Assembly: GCF_003610735.1 (NCBI RefSeq)
Contig: NZ_RAQM01000006.1
Coordinates: 642,274 to 706,273 of the forward strand
From: Tenacibaculum lutimaris
GTDB taxonomy: Bacteria > Bacteroidota > Bacteroidia > Flavobacteriales > Flavobacteriaceae
Length of the DNA: 64,000 bases
Direction of reading: 5' to 3'
A model generated the notes under the pieces. The model saw only the letters and a list, made by a program, of their open reading frames with translations, searched no databases and was not told the origin of the DNA. The translations under genes were made by a program, and so were the position numbers. Below are positions 54,836 through 62,787 of this stretch, piece by piece. How positions within the stretch are numbered: the stretch's first letter is position 1; the number at the start of each line of letters is the position of its first letter.

Positions 54836-55178
54836 ACTAATAACAATAGCAATACTTATTACACTAGGTATTGCTATTGTTAGTTTAATAAAGCTAGGAA
54901 AGTCACCTATACAAATAAACCATTTAGATAAAATTAAGCATGCTTTCGCTTATTTTGTTCTAAGCCTTGTGTGGTTTATCGCCTTAAGAACAACAAAAAT
55001 TAATAAGTATTTAATAGCTTTTGGTTGTTTTCTTTACGGCATAATTATTGAGGTTCTACAAGTTATAATCACATCACATCGATCAGGAGAGATTTTAGAT
55101 GTAATCGCAAATACGACGGGTATTTTAATAGCTATTATTATTTATAATTCTTTTTTTAAGAAAAATGAAGCTATTTAA
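54801..55178 (+). CDS. VanZ-like family membrane protein
   Basis: A 125-residue protein with four membrane segments and the VanZ-like pattern [14 protein letters not shown] and EVLQ...[13 protein letters not shown]. VanZ-like proteins have no settled function outside teicoplanin resistance; this one is unlikely to be a resistance gene. It starts at GTG inside the end of gcvH (35-nt overlap in another frame), so translation is probably coupled. The order sprA-gcvH-vanZ-tonB is common in flavobacteria. Confidence 0.85.
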   Translation: MLSNIKSLLKDKLITIAILITLGIAIVSLIKLGKSPIQINHLDKIKHAFAYFVLSLVWFIALRTTKINKYLIAFGCFLYGIIIEVLQVIITSHRSGEILDVIANTTGILIAIIIYNSFFKKNEAI

Positions 55179-55241
55179 AGATTATGCTTGTATAAGTTGA
55201 AATAAATTAATTAAATTAGCGAACTATTAAAAACATTTAGG

Positions 55242-55964
55242 ATGGAAATCAAGAAAAATCCAAAATCAAACTTAGAAAACTACAGTAAACTATTTGTACA
55301 AATAGGTTTGGTTTTTGCTTTATTTGTAACGTATGTTGCTATTGAACATAAAACATATGATAAAGAATATGCTGACTTAGGTATGGCTAATATGGCTTCT
55401 GAAATTGAAGAAGAAACTATAGAGCTTCAAATTGAGCCACCAAAACCAAAGCCAAATACACCACCACCACCAGCTCCTGAAAAAATTGAAGTAGTAGAAG
55501 ATGAAAAAGAAGTAGAAGAAACGGTTATTGAATCTACAGAAACAGATGAATCTGAAGAAATCGTTGTTGAAGATATCGAAGAGGTAGAAGAGGTAGAAGA
55601 GGTAGTAGAAGATGTACCTTTTGCTATTATTGAAGAAGTTCCTGTATTTCCTGGATGTACTGGTACAAAACAACAAAAGAAAGACTGTTTAAATAAGCAA
55701 TTACAAAAACACGTTCAACGTAACTTTAACGCTGAATTAGCTAACGAATTAGGTTTAGCACCAGGTAAAAAGAGAATCTATGTTCAATTTAAGATTGACA
55801 AAGATGGTTCTATTACTAGCGTAACAGCAAGAGCTCCACACCCAAGGTTAAAGCAAGAGGCTGAAAGAGTAGCTAGAAAAATTCCTAAAATGCAACCAGG
55901 TAGACAAAGAGGTAGACCAGTAAGAGTTGGTTATACATTACCTATTACATTTAACGTAGAGTAG
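55242..55964 (+). CDS. tonB: Energy transducer TonB (copy 1)
   Basis: Couples the inner-membrane proton gradient to TonB-dependent receptors. The 240-residue protein has one N-terminal membrane helix (about 19-36), a periplasmic linker rich in Pro and Glu (PPKPKPNTPPPPAPEK, then EEV repeats) and a C-terminal TonB domain (about 135-240; VQFKIDKDGSITSVTARAPH, GYTLPITFNVE). A 9-bp unit, GAAGAGGTA, is repeated three times in frame at 55578-55604. A near-identical layout follows in the next gene. Confidence 0.92.
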   Translation: MEIKKNPKSNLENYSKLFVQIGLVFALFVTYVAIEHKTYDKEYADLGMANMASEIEEETIELQIEPPKPKPNTPPPPAPEKIEVVEDEKEVEETVIESTETDESEEIVVEDIEEVEEVEEVVEDVPFAIIEEVPVFPGCTGTKQQKKDCLNKQLQKHVQRNFNAELANELGLAPGKKRIYVQFKIDKDGSITSVTARAPHPRLKQEAERVARKIPKMQPGRQRGRPVRVGYTLPITFNVE

Positions 55965-55986
55965 TAAATTACTTACAGATCATAAT

Positions 55987-56020
55987 AAAAAAAGCAATCC
56001 TAAAAGGATTGCTTTTTTTA
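55987..56020 (+). terminator. Terminator between the two tonB genes
   Basis: AAAGCAATCC and GGATTGCTTT form a perfect stem with a 5-nt loop and a T-run, 22 nt after the first tonB stop. Confidence 0.9.
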
Positions 56021-56070
56021 TTGGCATATTTCTTGTTTTCAACTAAGTAGTAATTTAAAATAAATGAACT

Positions 56071-56814
56071 ATGAAAACAACAAAAAAGAATGCTAGAAAG
56101 CAGTTAGAAAAATTCTCAACTATTTTTACTCAGTTAGGGTTGGTACTCACTTTATTTATAGTTTTTCTAGCCTTAGAGTATGAAACAGAAAAAGATGTTG
56201 CGGTTTTAAAACCATCAAATAGTGAGTTGTATGAACCTATTTATACCTTTAAACAACCTGTTGTCTTAAAAAGGGTAGAGGAGGTAACAGAAAAACCGAA
56301 GAAAAAAACAGTAGTTAAAGAAATTCTTAAGCAAAAAATAGTAGACAACAATACTGAAATTACTACAATAATTGAAATGCCTGTTGATGAACCTATAATA
56401 GATGTAACAGCAATATCACAAGCAAAAGAAGAAGAAATAATTGATAAAGCAGACGACCCGATATCAATTAAAAATGTACAAAATACTCCGGTATTTAAAG
56501 GTTGTGAAGGCTTGTCTGAAGTTGAAAACAGAAAATGTTTTGAACGAAAAATTCAACAACATGTTCAACGAAATTTTAATTCAGTTATCGCACAAAAAGT
56601 AGGGCTAAGTTCCGGAAAATATAAAATCTTAACGCAGTTTGTTATTGATAAATCAGGTAACGTTACGAATATTCAAATTAGAGCACCACATATGAAATTA
56701 GAAAAAGAAACGGATAGAGTGGTGAATAAAATCCCACAGTTTCAACCAGGAAAACAGAATAACAAAGAAGTAAAAGTAAAATATACCTTACCAATTCTTT
56801 TTAAAGTAGAATAA
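56071..56814 (+). CDS. Energy transducer TonB (copy 2)
   Basis: A 247-residue paralogue of the preceding protein: N-terminal membrane helix (about 18-36), a linker with Lys and Val rather than the Pro/Glu stretch of copy 1, and the conserved C-terminal TonB domain (VFKGCEGL, ERKIQQHVQRNFN, QFVIDKSGNVTNIQIRAPH, YTLPILFKVE). A terminator separates the two genes, so they can be regulated apart. The pair arose by duplication; different receptors may prefer different copies (inference). Confidence 0.9.
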   Translation: MKTTKKNARKQLEKFSTIFTQLGLVLTLFIVFLALEYETEKDVAVLKPSNSELYEPIYTFKQPVVLKRVEEVTEKPKKKTVVKEILKQKIVDNNTEITTIIEMPVDEPIIDVTAISQAKEEEIIDKADDPISIKNVQNTPVFKGCEGLSEVENRKCFERKIQQHVQRNFNSVIAQKVGLSSGKYKILTQFVIDKSGNVTNIQIRAPHMKLEKETDRVVNKIPQFQPGKQNNKEVKVKYTLPILFKVE

Positions 56815-56820
56815 TAATTA

Positions 56821-56850
56821 AAAGCTCAACTATTTAGGTTGAGTTTTTTT
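56821..56850 (+). terminator. Terminator after tonB copy 2
   Basis: CTCAAC and GTTGAG stem with a short loop, then T7, 10 nt after the stop. The T-run merges into the next gene's promoter box. Confidence 0.75.
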
Positions 56851-56857
56851 ATTTTTG
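56850..56857 (+). promoter_or_regulatory. -7 box deciding the acyltransferase start
   Basis: TATTTTTG, 5 nt before the ATG at 56863. It overlaps upstream in-frame codons that start at TTG 56839, so those codons are probably not translated. The transcript would be leaderless or nearly so. Confidence 0.45.
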
Positions 56858-56862
56858 TTTGT

Positions 56863-57444
56863 ATGGATATAGATAAAACGTTTTTTGCACACGAAACAGC
56901 TGTTATAGATGATGGTTGTATAATTGGAGAAGGGACAAAAATTTGGCATTTCAGTCATATTATGCCTAATTGTACAATAGGGAATAACTGTAACTTAGGT
57001 CAAAATGTGGTGGTATCTCCTCAAGTTGTATTGGGTAGTAATGTAAAAGTTCAAAACAATGTTTCTATTTATACAGGAGTTATTTGCGAAGATGATGTTT
57101 TTTTAGGACCGTCTATGGTGTTTACGAACGTTATTAACCCGCGTAGTGCTATTAAAAGACAAGATCAATACTTACAAACCGTTGTAAAAAAAGGAGCGAG
57201 TATCGGCGCTAATGCAACAATTGTTTGCGGCAACAATATAGGTGAGTATGCTTTTATTGGTGCAGGAGCTGTAGTAACTAAAGAAGTTGCTCCTTATGCA
57301 TTAGTAGTAGGGAATCCTTCTAAGCAAATTGGATGGATAAGTGAATATGGTCATCGCTTAGATTTTGATGAAAAGGGATATGCTGTTTGTTTTGAAAGCG
57401 GAGGAAAATACCAACTGAAAGATAATAAAGTTACAAAGTGTTAA
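56863..57444 (+). CDS. Left-handed beta-helix acyltransferase, WbpD/WlbB-like
   Basis: A 193-residue hexapeptide-repeat enzyme. Repeats such as [39 protein letters not shown] and [14 protein letters not shown] run from about 20 to 140, with the active-site WHFSHI segment. It resembles N-acetyltransferases that act on UDP-3-amino sugars (WbpD/WlbB group) in surface polysaccharide synthesis; the exact substrate is inferred only from similarity. I use ATG 56863 because a terminator and promoter box occupy the upstream open frame. The glycosyltransferase operon lies just beyond on the other strand. Confidence 0.82.
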   Translation: MDIDKTFFAHETAVIDDGCIIGEGTKIWHFSHIMPNCTIGNNCNLGQNVVVSPQVVLGSNVKVQNNVSIYTGVICEDDVFLGPSMVFTNVINPRSAIKRQDQYLQTVVKKGASIGANATIVCGNNIGEYAFIGAGAVVTKEVAPYALVVGNPSKQIGWISEYGHRLDFDEKGYAVCFESGGKYQLKDNKVTKC

Positions 57445-57496
57445 CCAAAGGTTTATAAAGGGTAAAAAAAAGATTAAAATTTTTTTTAAAAAGTAT

Positions 57497-57526
57497 TTGT
57501 AAAAAAGAAAAACTTATTTATCTTTG
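57497..57526 (+). promoter_or_regulatory. Strong promoter with no gene behind it
   Basis: TTG (57497-57499), a 19-nt spacer and TATCTTTG (57519-57526), an exact Bacteroidota promoter. No plus-strand reading frame follows; a terminator lies 50-75 nt downstream. Confidence 0.6.
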
Positions 57527-57531
57527 AATTG

Positions 57532-57601
57532 TGGTTTAAAAACCACTTTCTTTTTCTTTTTCATAGCAATTTTTCCCACTCAATTATGAGTGGGTTTTTT
57601 T
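57532..57601 (+). ncRNA. Candidate small RNA (~70 nt)
   Basis: Starts just after an exact promoter and ends at an intrinsic terminator. The predicted RNA has a first hairpin GTGGTTT/AAACCAC (57531-57546), a pyrimidine-rich single-stranded middle and a terminal hairpin CCCACTCA/TGAGTGGG (57575-57594) followed by T7. No reading frame of useful length is present. The terminator overlaps the last codons of the convergent glycosyltransferase gene. Expression is not shown by sequence alone. Confidence 0.45.
57575..57601 (+). terminator. Intrinsic terminator overlapping the GT-C gene end
   Basis: CCCACTCA and TGAGTGGG with loop ATTA, followed by seven T on the plus strand. The minus-strand side lacks a good T-run, so it is oriented for plus-strand transcripts. 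It contains the stop codon of the minus-strand gene. Confidence 0.85.
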
Positions 57602-58929
57602 ATGCTTAACTCCCAAATTATAAAAGAGTATAAAATCGCATATTCTAAGGCAATTAACCAAAGGTTTTCTTTCCAAGGAATGTTAGCGTAAGCTTGATAA
57701 CTTAATATTATAACAAAGCTCCACACTAAGGGATAACAATATTTAGTAAATACCGATAAAATTAAAAGAGTACCAATATACCAAGGATGCATAGTCGTAC
57801 TTATAAAATAATAAAAGGACAAACCTAACAACATTGCCGTTATTAATTGTATCGCAGATATATTTCTTCGGAAAAAAGTAAGAATCAAAAGAAAGCTAAT
57901 GGTAAGAATAGGTATCATTTTACCTATAATAGCAATCTCGTTGTACCCTCTAAATAAATATCCTACTTCTCTAGCAATATAGTAGAAGCTAGCATTAAAC
58001 TCGAAATTTCGAAACCAAAGCCCTACAGAATTCGAGTAATTCGTCATAAATTCAATAGAAAAAAAAGGAAGGAAGGTTATGGCAATTGTTAATAGTACAA
58101 CTGTATAAAATCCAATTAACTTTTTAATTCCTGTAATATATGAAATGTCATTTTTTATAAACCATTGATAAAATAAGGGTAGAAAAAGTAACGGAATTAG
58201 TTTTACGGAAACTGCACAGGCTAATAAAACACCCGCCCAAATCCATTTTTGCTGTTGTAATTTGTATAAACTCCAAACTAGAAAAAATAGCATTACAGGT
58301 TCAAAATGTAAGTTTCCTGTAAATTCAATAATTACAAACGGGTTTAAAATGTATAAAAAGATATTATGAACGGGTAACTGTAATTTTTTTAAGAGCTTTT
58401 TTCCGAAGTATAAAATTCCAATATCAGCCAAAATAATGAGGATGCGCATAATTATTACACTTCCTAAAATACTGTGTTTTGAAAACAAAGCTGCTAATAA
58501 AAAACACAATTGATTAATAGGAGGGTAGTTGGTGTAATGACTTCCATTTAATTGTCCCATTCCTTTATACAATTCTGTCGCTTGTAAAATAGGAGCGTTG
58601 TTTTGCTCAATAAAAGTTTGAGGTAATGATAAATAAGGGTTGAATCCTTCTAAAATCATGCGTCCATCCCAAATAAACCGATAAAAATCTTGCGATAAAT
58701 TAGGTATGGCAAATAAGAATATTAACCTAAAAAGAATTGCAATAGCAACCCAATTTTTAAAAGAAGTCTGTTTGTTTTGTAGCAAAAAATAAAAAGAACC
58801 AAATAAGCCAATCCACAAAACAAGTAGTTTGTAAAACTCGGTGCGCTCTAAAGAATAGGCAAAAATGGTGTAAAAACATATACTAACAAATGTTAGTATA
58901 ATAAAGTTGTATTTTTTAAGTAAAGACAT
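57580..58929 (-). CDS. GT-C type membrane glycosyltransferase (GT87/mannosyltransferase-like)
   Basis: A 449-residue protein with about 11-12 membrane segments. The first loop holds DFYRFIWDGRMILEGFNPY, the acidic and aromatic catalytic-loop pattern of polyprenol-phosphate-sugar-dependent GT-C enzymes, and YTNYPPINQL and NLHFEPV fit the GT87/DUF2029 group. These use polyprenyl-phosphate mannose or related donors. It starts right at the stop of the preceding GT2 gene (TAAATG), third in a coupled operon. The acceptor is unknown. Confidence 0.78.
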   Translation of the reverse strand: MSLLKKYNFIILTFVSICFYTIFAYSLERTEFYKLLVLWIGLFGSFYFLLQNKQTSFKNWVAIAILFRLIFLFAIPNLSQDFYRFIWDGRMILEGFNPYLSLPQTFIEQNNAPILQATELYKGMGQLNGSHYTNYPPINQLCFLLAALFSKHSILGSVIIMRILIILADIGILYFGKKLLKKLQLPVHNIFLYILNPFVIIEFTGNLHFEPVMLFFLVWSLYKLQQQKWIWAGVLLACAVSVKLIPLLFLPLFYQWFIKNDISYITGIKKLIGFYTVVLLTIAITFLPFFSIEFMTNYSNSVGLWFRNFEFNASFYYIAREVGYLFRGYNEIAIIGKMIPILTISFLLILTFFRRNISAIQLITAMLLGLSFYYFISTTMHPWYIGTLLILSVFTKYCYPLVWSFVIILSYQAYANIPWKENLWLIALEYAILYSFIIWELSIKKPTHN

Positions 58930-60420
58930 TTATGCCTTAGAAAATAGCGATTTATAAAATACATAACCAAAACCAACAAACAACATTAAGTGAAAAGGAA
59001 ACATTCCAAAATCACCGCCTTTATCTCCAACAATAAAAGCACTATACATTCCAAATGCAAAATACAGCGTTAATGCTCCTTCAATAATTACATGTAACGA
59101 AGGTTTTTTACGAATGTATTTGTTGTTTTTCCAGTTGTCTTTTAATGACTTAATATTGAATTTTGGTGTTCTTACAAACTCACTCTTCTTCCCTAAATGA
59201 CCTTCTAAAACAGCAATTGTATTATGTAAAGAGAACCCCATAGCAATAGAGAAAAAGGCAAAAAAGGCTCCAATGTATTTTATAAAGTTCAAAGCCCCTC
59301 CTCCATAAGTTCTCTTGTACATAAACCAATAACAAATAAAGAAAATTAGCGTACTTATAATGAAGAAACTCATTACTAAAAAGTAAATTTTTAAATGTGC
59401 ATACTCATTTTTAATATACAACATAGGTATACTTAAAATAGCAACTAAAAAAATACAAGTAAACATTGAACTATTGAGAAGATGCAGTGTTCCGTGAATT
59501 TTAGTTTTTAAAGGAATGTTCTTACTAGTAAGAATCCTTTTTAGCATTTTTTGAAAATTTTCGGCGCCACCTTTATTCCATCTAAACTGTTGCGAACGAG
59601 CAGCACTGATTACAACGGGTAATTCAGCAGGGGTAACAACATTTTCTAAGTATTTAAATTTCCAGTTTTTTAATTGTGCACGATAACTTAGGTCTAAATC
59701 TTCAGTTAAGGTGTCTCCTTCCCAATTTCCTGCATCATAAATACATTCTTTGCGCCAAATACCAGCAGTACCATTAAAGTTAATGAAATGCCCTTGACTA
59801 TTTCGTCCTACCTGTTCTAAAGTAAAATGAGCATCTAAAGCAAAAGCTTGAATTTTTGTTAAGGTTGAATAGTTTCTGTTAATATGCCCCCAACGAGTTT
59901 GGACTACCCCTATTTTAGGGTCTTTGAAATAAGGAACCGTTTCTAACAACCAGTTTTCTTTAGGTAAAAAATCTGCGTCAAAAATAGCAATGAACTCTCC
60001 TTTGGCTGTTTTTAGTCCTTCTTTTAAAGCTCCAGCTTTAAACCCTTGACGATTTTCTCGTCTAATATGTTGAATGTCTAATCCTGTTTTTTGAAGTTCT
60101 GCTATTTGTTTAGCAGTACTTTCAACCGATTCGTCTGTAGAATCATCAAGTACTTGAATTTCTAATTTCTCACGAGGATATTTAAGTTTTGCAATATTAT
60201 TTAATAAACGTTCCATGACATACAACTCATTAAAAACAGGCAACTGTATGGTTACATAAGGAATTTCGTTCGGATTTGAAAAATCAAATTTAGGTGAGTT
60301 GTCTTGTTTTTTTCGTGCTTTTAAATAATTTATTAGCAGGTTAAATTGTGCTAAAGCATAAAGCAAAATAAGAACTAATGATATGGTGTATAGCGTAATT
60401 ATTATATATTCTAAGATCAT
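58930..60420 (-). CDS. Processive GT2 family glycosyltransferase
   Basis: A 496-residue membrane glycosyltransferase. An N-terminal helix (about 4-26) precedes a GT2 catalytic domain with VLDDSTDES (about 92-100), DAD (in AIFDADFLP), TEDLDLSYRA and QQFRWNKG, the D,D,D,QxxRW signature of cellulose-synthase-like enzymes. Several membrane segments follow (about 310-410 and 450-490). The product is unknown; polysaccharide or glycolipid synthesis is likely. It overlaps the upstream GT2 gene by one base (TAATG), implying coupled translation. Confidence 0.87.
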   Translation of the reverse strand: MILEYIIITLYTISLVLILLYALAQFNLLINYLKARKKQDNSPKFDFSNPNEIPYVTIQLPVFNELYVMERLLNNIAKLKYPREKLEIQVLDDSTDESVESTAKQIAELQKTGLDIQHIRRENRQGFKAGALKEGLKTAKGEFIAIFDADFLPKENWLLETVPYFKDPKIGVVQTRWGHINRNYSTLTKIQAFALDAHFTLEQVGRNSQGHFINFNGTAGIWRKECIYDAGNWEGDTLTEDLDLSYRAQLKNWKFKYLENVVTPAELPVVISAARSQQFRWNKGGAENFQKMLKRILTSKNIPLKTKIHGTLHLLNSSMFTCIFLVAILSIPMLYIKNEYAHLKIYFLVMSFFIISTLIFFICYWFMYKRTYGGGALNFIKYIGAFFAFFSIAMGFSLHNTIAVLEGHLGKKSEFVRTPKFNIKSLKDNWKNNKYIRKKPSLHVIIEGALTLYFAFGMYSAFIVGDKGGDFGMFPFHLMLFVGFGYVFYKSLFSKA

Positions 60421-61112
60421 TATTTAAAGCTATATTTAAAAATCCAACCTAAAATTTTAATGCCGGCTAATATACTACCTTTTACTGTTCCTGAAACTTT
60501 TGAAACACCTATTCTATTTCTGTATTTCATTGGTATTTCGGTATAACTTAACTTTTGTTTTAAGGCTTTTAATTGCATTTCAACCGTCCACCCATAAGTT
60601 TTGTCTTCCATTTGTAAAGCTAAAAGCTTGTCGTATTTTATGGCTCTAAATGGACCTAAATCAGTAAACTTTGCATTAAAAAATAATTTCATTAAGATTG
60701 TAGCTAACCAGTTACCGAAAATTTGTTGCGGAGTCATAGAACCTTGTTTGCGTAAGTGTTTTACACGAGCTCCTACCACAAAATCTATATTGTCTTTAAG
60801 TATAGGTTCAACAAGCTCGTTTAGTTGCTCTGGATAATCAGAATAATCTCCATCTAAAAAAACAATGATATCAGGTTTTTCATTTTTGAGTGAAATATAT
60901 TCCATTCCCTTTAAACAAGCATACCCGTATCCTTTTCTATTTTCAGAAAGTACCGTAGCTCCTGCATTTTTAGCATTAACTTCGGTATTGTCAGTTGAAT
61001 TATTACTAATTACAATTACTTCATTTACTATAGAAGGAATATCGTTTATAACAAGAGCAATAGAATCTTGTTCGTTATAGGCGGGTATGATTACTTTGAT
61101 TAAAGGTTTCAT
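60420..61112 (-). CDS. GT2 family glycosyltransferase, dolichyl-phosphate-mannose-synthase-like
   Basis: A 230-residue enzyme with the GT2 start VIIPAYNEQDSIALVI, the DxD-type motif FLDGDYSDYPEQL and the segment LGPFRAIKYDKLLAL seen in polyprenyl-phosphate mannosyl/glucosyl transferases. Such enzymes load a sugar onto polyprenyl phosphate. The GT-C enzyme two genes downstream would be a natural user of that donor. I use ATG 61112; a TTG seven codons upstream is possible but adds nothing recognisable. Confidence 0.85.
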   Translation of the reverse strand: MKPLIKVIIPAYNEQDSIALVINDIPSIVNEVIVISNNSTDNTEVNAKNAGATVLSENRKGYGYACLKGMEYISLKNEKPDIIVFLDGDYSDYPEQLNELVEPILKDNIDFVVGARVKHLRKQGSMTPQQIFGNWLATILMKLFFNAKFTDLGPFRAIKYDKLLALQMEDKTYGWTVEMQLKALKQKLSYTEIPMKYRNRIGVSKVSGTVKGSILAGIKILGWIFKYSFK

Positions 61113-61162
61113 TTGCTGTTTTAAAGCGTGCAAGGTATAGTCTTTTTAGAGTTGAATAAAAT

Positions 61163-62743
61163 TTATTTTTTATTTACTAGTTTCATCAAATCTACATCAT
61201 TACCAAGTAAAATTTCTGTAGGATTGATACGTCCTTTTTCTGGACCATTTTCTAATTTTAATACACCTCTAGGACATACAGCCGAACAAATTCCGCAACC
61301 AACACAACTAGCACGTACTATATTTTCTCCTTTTTGAGCATAAGCACGTACGTCAATACCTTGTTCACAATACGTAGAGCAATTTCCACAAGAAATACAT
61401 TGCCCACCATTGGTAGTAATTCTAAATCGAGATTTAAAACGTTGTACAATTCCTAAATAAGCAGCTAGTGGGCACCCAAAACGACACCAAACGCGGTTAC
61501 CGAAAATTGGATAAAATCCAGTACCAATAACACCTGCAAAGATGGAGCCTATTAAGAAACCATAAATATCTTGAATGGTTTGTGTTTTAATTCCTAATAC
61601 TTCTTGACTTCCAGAAAAGTAAGAGTATAATGTAAAACCAGTCATTATTAGAGCAAATACAAGAACTCCATGTACTATCCAACGTTCAAACTTCCATGCT
61701 TTTAATGATTTATCTGATAGTTGTCGGTAAGGGTCACCTAAAGTTTCTGCTAGTCCACCGCAACCGCAAACCCATGAGCAGTACCAACGTTTTCCGAAGA
61801 AATATACCATCACAGGAACGATTACTAAGGTTAATACAATTCCCCAAACTAAGATAAATAATCCGAAGCCACCACTAGCGATTAGCTGGTCTAAGTTCCA
61901 ACTAAAAAAGAAATCATAATCTAACGGAAAAGCATTTTTAAAATCGTACCAAGGTTTTTCAAAACGAACTAAGATTTCTGGAATTAAAAAAGCAAAAACA
62001 ATTTGAAAAAATAAAACAGATGTTGTTCTTAAGGTTTGGTATTTATTATGACGATATTTTATGTACATTCTTATAGCCATTACAACCATTACTACACAAT
62101 ACAAAAAGCCATATAAGAACCATTGAGAAGCTAGATTTCCGCTTAAATATTGGCTAATTGGATCAACAATATATGTCCAATTTACGATGAAGTCAGGATA
62201 GAAGTAAAGTAGCACGTAAAACCCTACTAAAAATAGAAAAACCAACCAACCAATCCAACCTCTATTAGTAGCAGGATTCAGCCAAATCCCGTTGTTTTTT
62301 ATACCAGGAGAGCCAAGAGTTATTACTGTTGGAATGATATATAATAAGGAGCCAATAATTCCTAAACCGAAGGTTAGTAACCAAAAAAGACCTTTATTTT
62401 CTTTTATAACTCCTGTTCCTGCTTCTTTTGCTATTTCATAAGAAAAACTATGTGGTTTACTCCAAATAACTTTATCCCATTCACTATTTTTTTTGTGAGT
62501 AGTATTAGCTATTTCCAAGGCAGAAGTAATTTTAGAAGAAAATAAAAAAGGATTTGAAAATTCTTTTCCAACAACATTATTCTTTATATCATTAATAAAA
62601 AGCTCACTTTTGATGCCTTTATTAGAGATTACTTTTTCAAAAAGTTTTGAACTAAGTTCATATTTCCCTAAGAAAATGAGAGAAACGAAAATACTTAATC
62701 CAAGTAAAAAGATGCTTAAACCTATGGTTTGTATTTTTTTCAT
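61163..62743 (-). CDS. NapH/NosR-like 4Fe-4S membrane protein
   Basis: A 526-residue inner-membrane protein with about eight membrane segments. It carries WYCSWVCGCGG and WCRFGCPLAAYLG (the CxxxCP motifs of NapH/NosR/RdxA-type proteins) and a C-terminal pair of [4Fe-4S] motifs, CISCGNCSTYCEQG and CVGCGICSAVCPRG. Such proteins pass electrons across or along the membrane. The FAD oxidoreductase gene lies 44 nt upstream on the same strand, so the two may form one redox chain. The terminal acceptor is not identified. Confidence 0.85.
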   Translation of the reverse strand: MKKIQTIGLSIFLLGLSIFVSLIFLGKYELSSKLFEKVISNKGIKSELFINDIKNNVVGKEFSNPFLFSSKITSALEIANTTHKKNSEWDKVIWSKPHSFSYEIAKEAGTGVIKENKGLFWLLTFGLGIIGSLLYIIPTVITLGSPGIKNNGIWLNPATNRGWIGWLVFLFLVGFYVLLYFYPDFIVNWTYIVDPISQYLSGNLASQWFLYGFLYCVVMVVMAIRMYIKYRHNKYQTLRTTSVLFFQIVFAFLIPEILVRFEKPWYDFKNAFPLDYDFFFSWNLDQLIASGGFGLFILVWGIVLTLVIVPVMVYFFGKRWYCSWVCGCGGLAETLGDPYRQLSDKSLKAWKFERWIVHGVLVFALIMTGFTLYSYFSGSQEVLGIKTQTIQDIYGFLIGSIFAGVIGTGFYPIFGNRVWCRFGCPLAAYLGIVQRFKSRFRITTNGGQCISCGNCSTYCEQGIDVRAYAQKGENIVRASCVGCGICSAVCPRGVLKLENGPEKGRINPTEILLGNDVDLMKLVNKK

Positions 62744-62787
62744 TATGATTCGTTTGATTTACCTGATGCACCTAAGAAGGTTTATGT

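Noticed and set aside
54801-55178. Glycopeptide resistance gene (VanZ)
   Set aside because: Only the broad VanZ-like membrane family is supported; there is no vanHAX or sensor pair, and this position next to gcvH and sprA is ordinary in flavobacteria.
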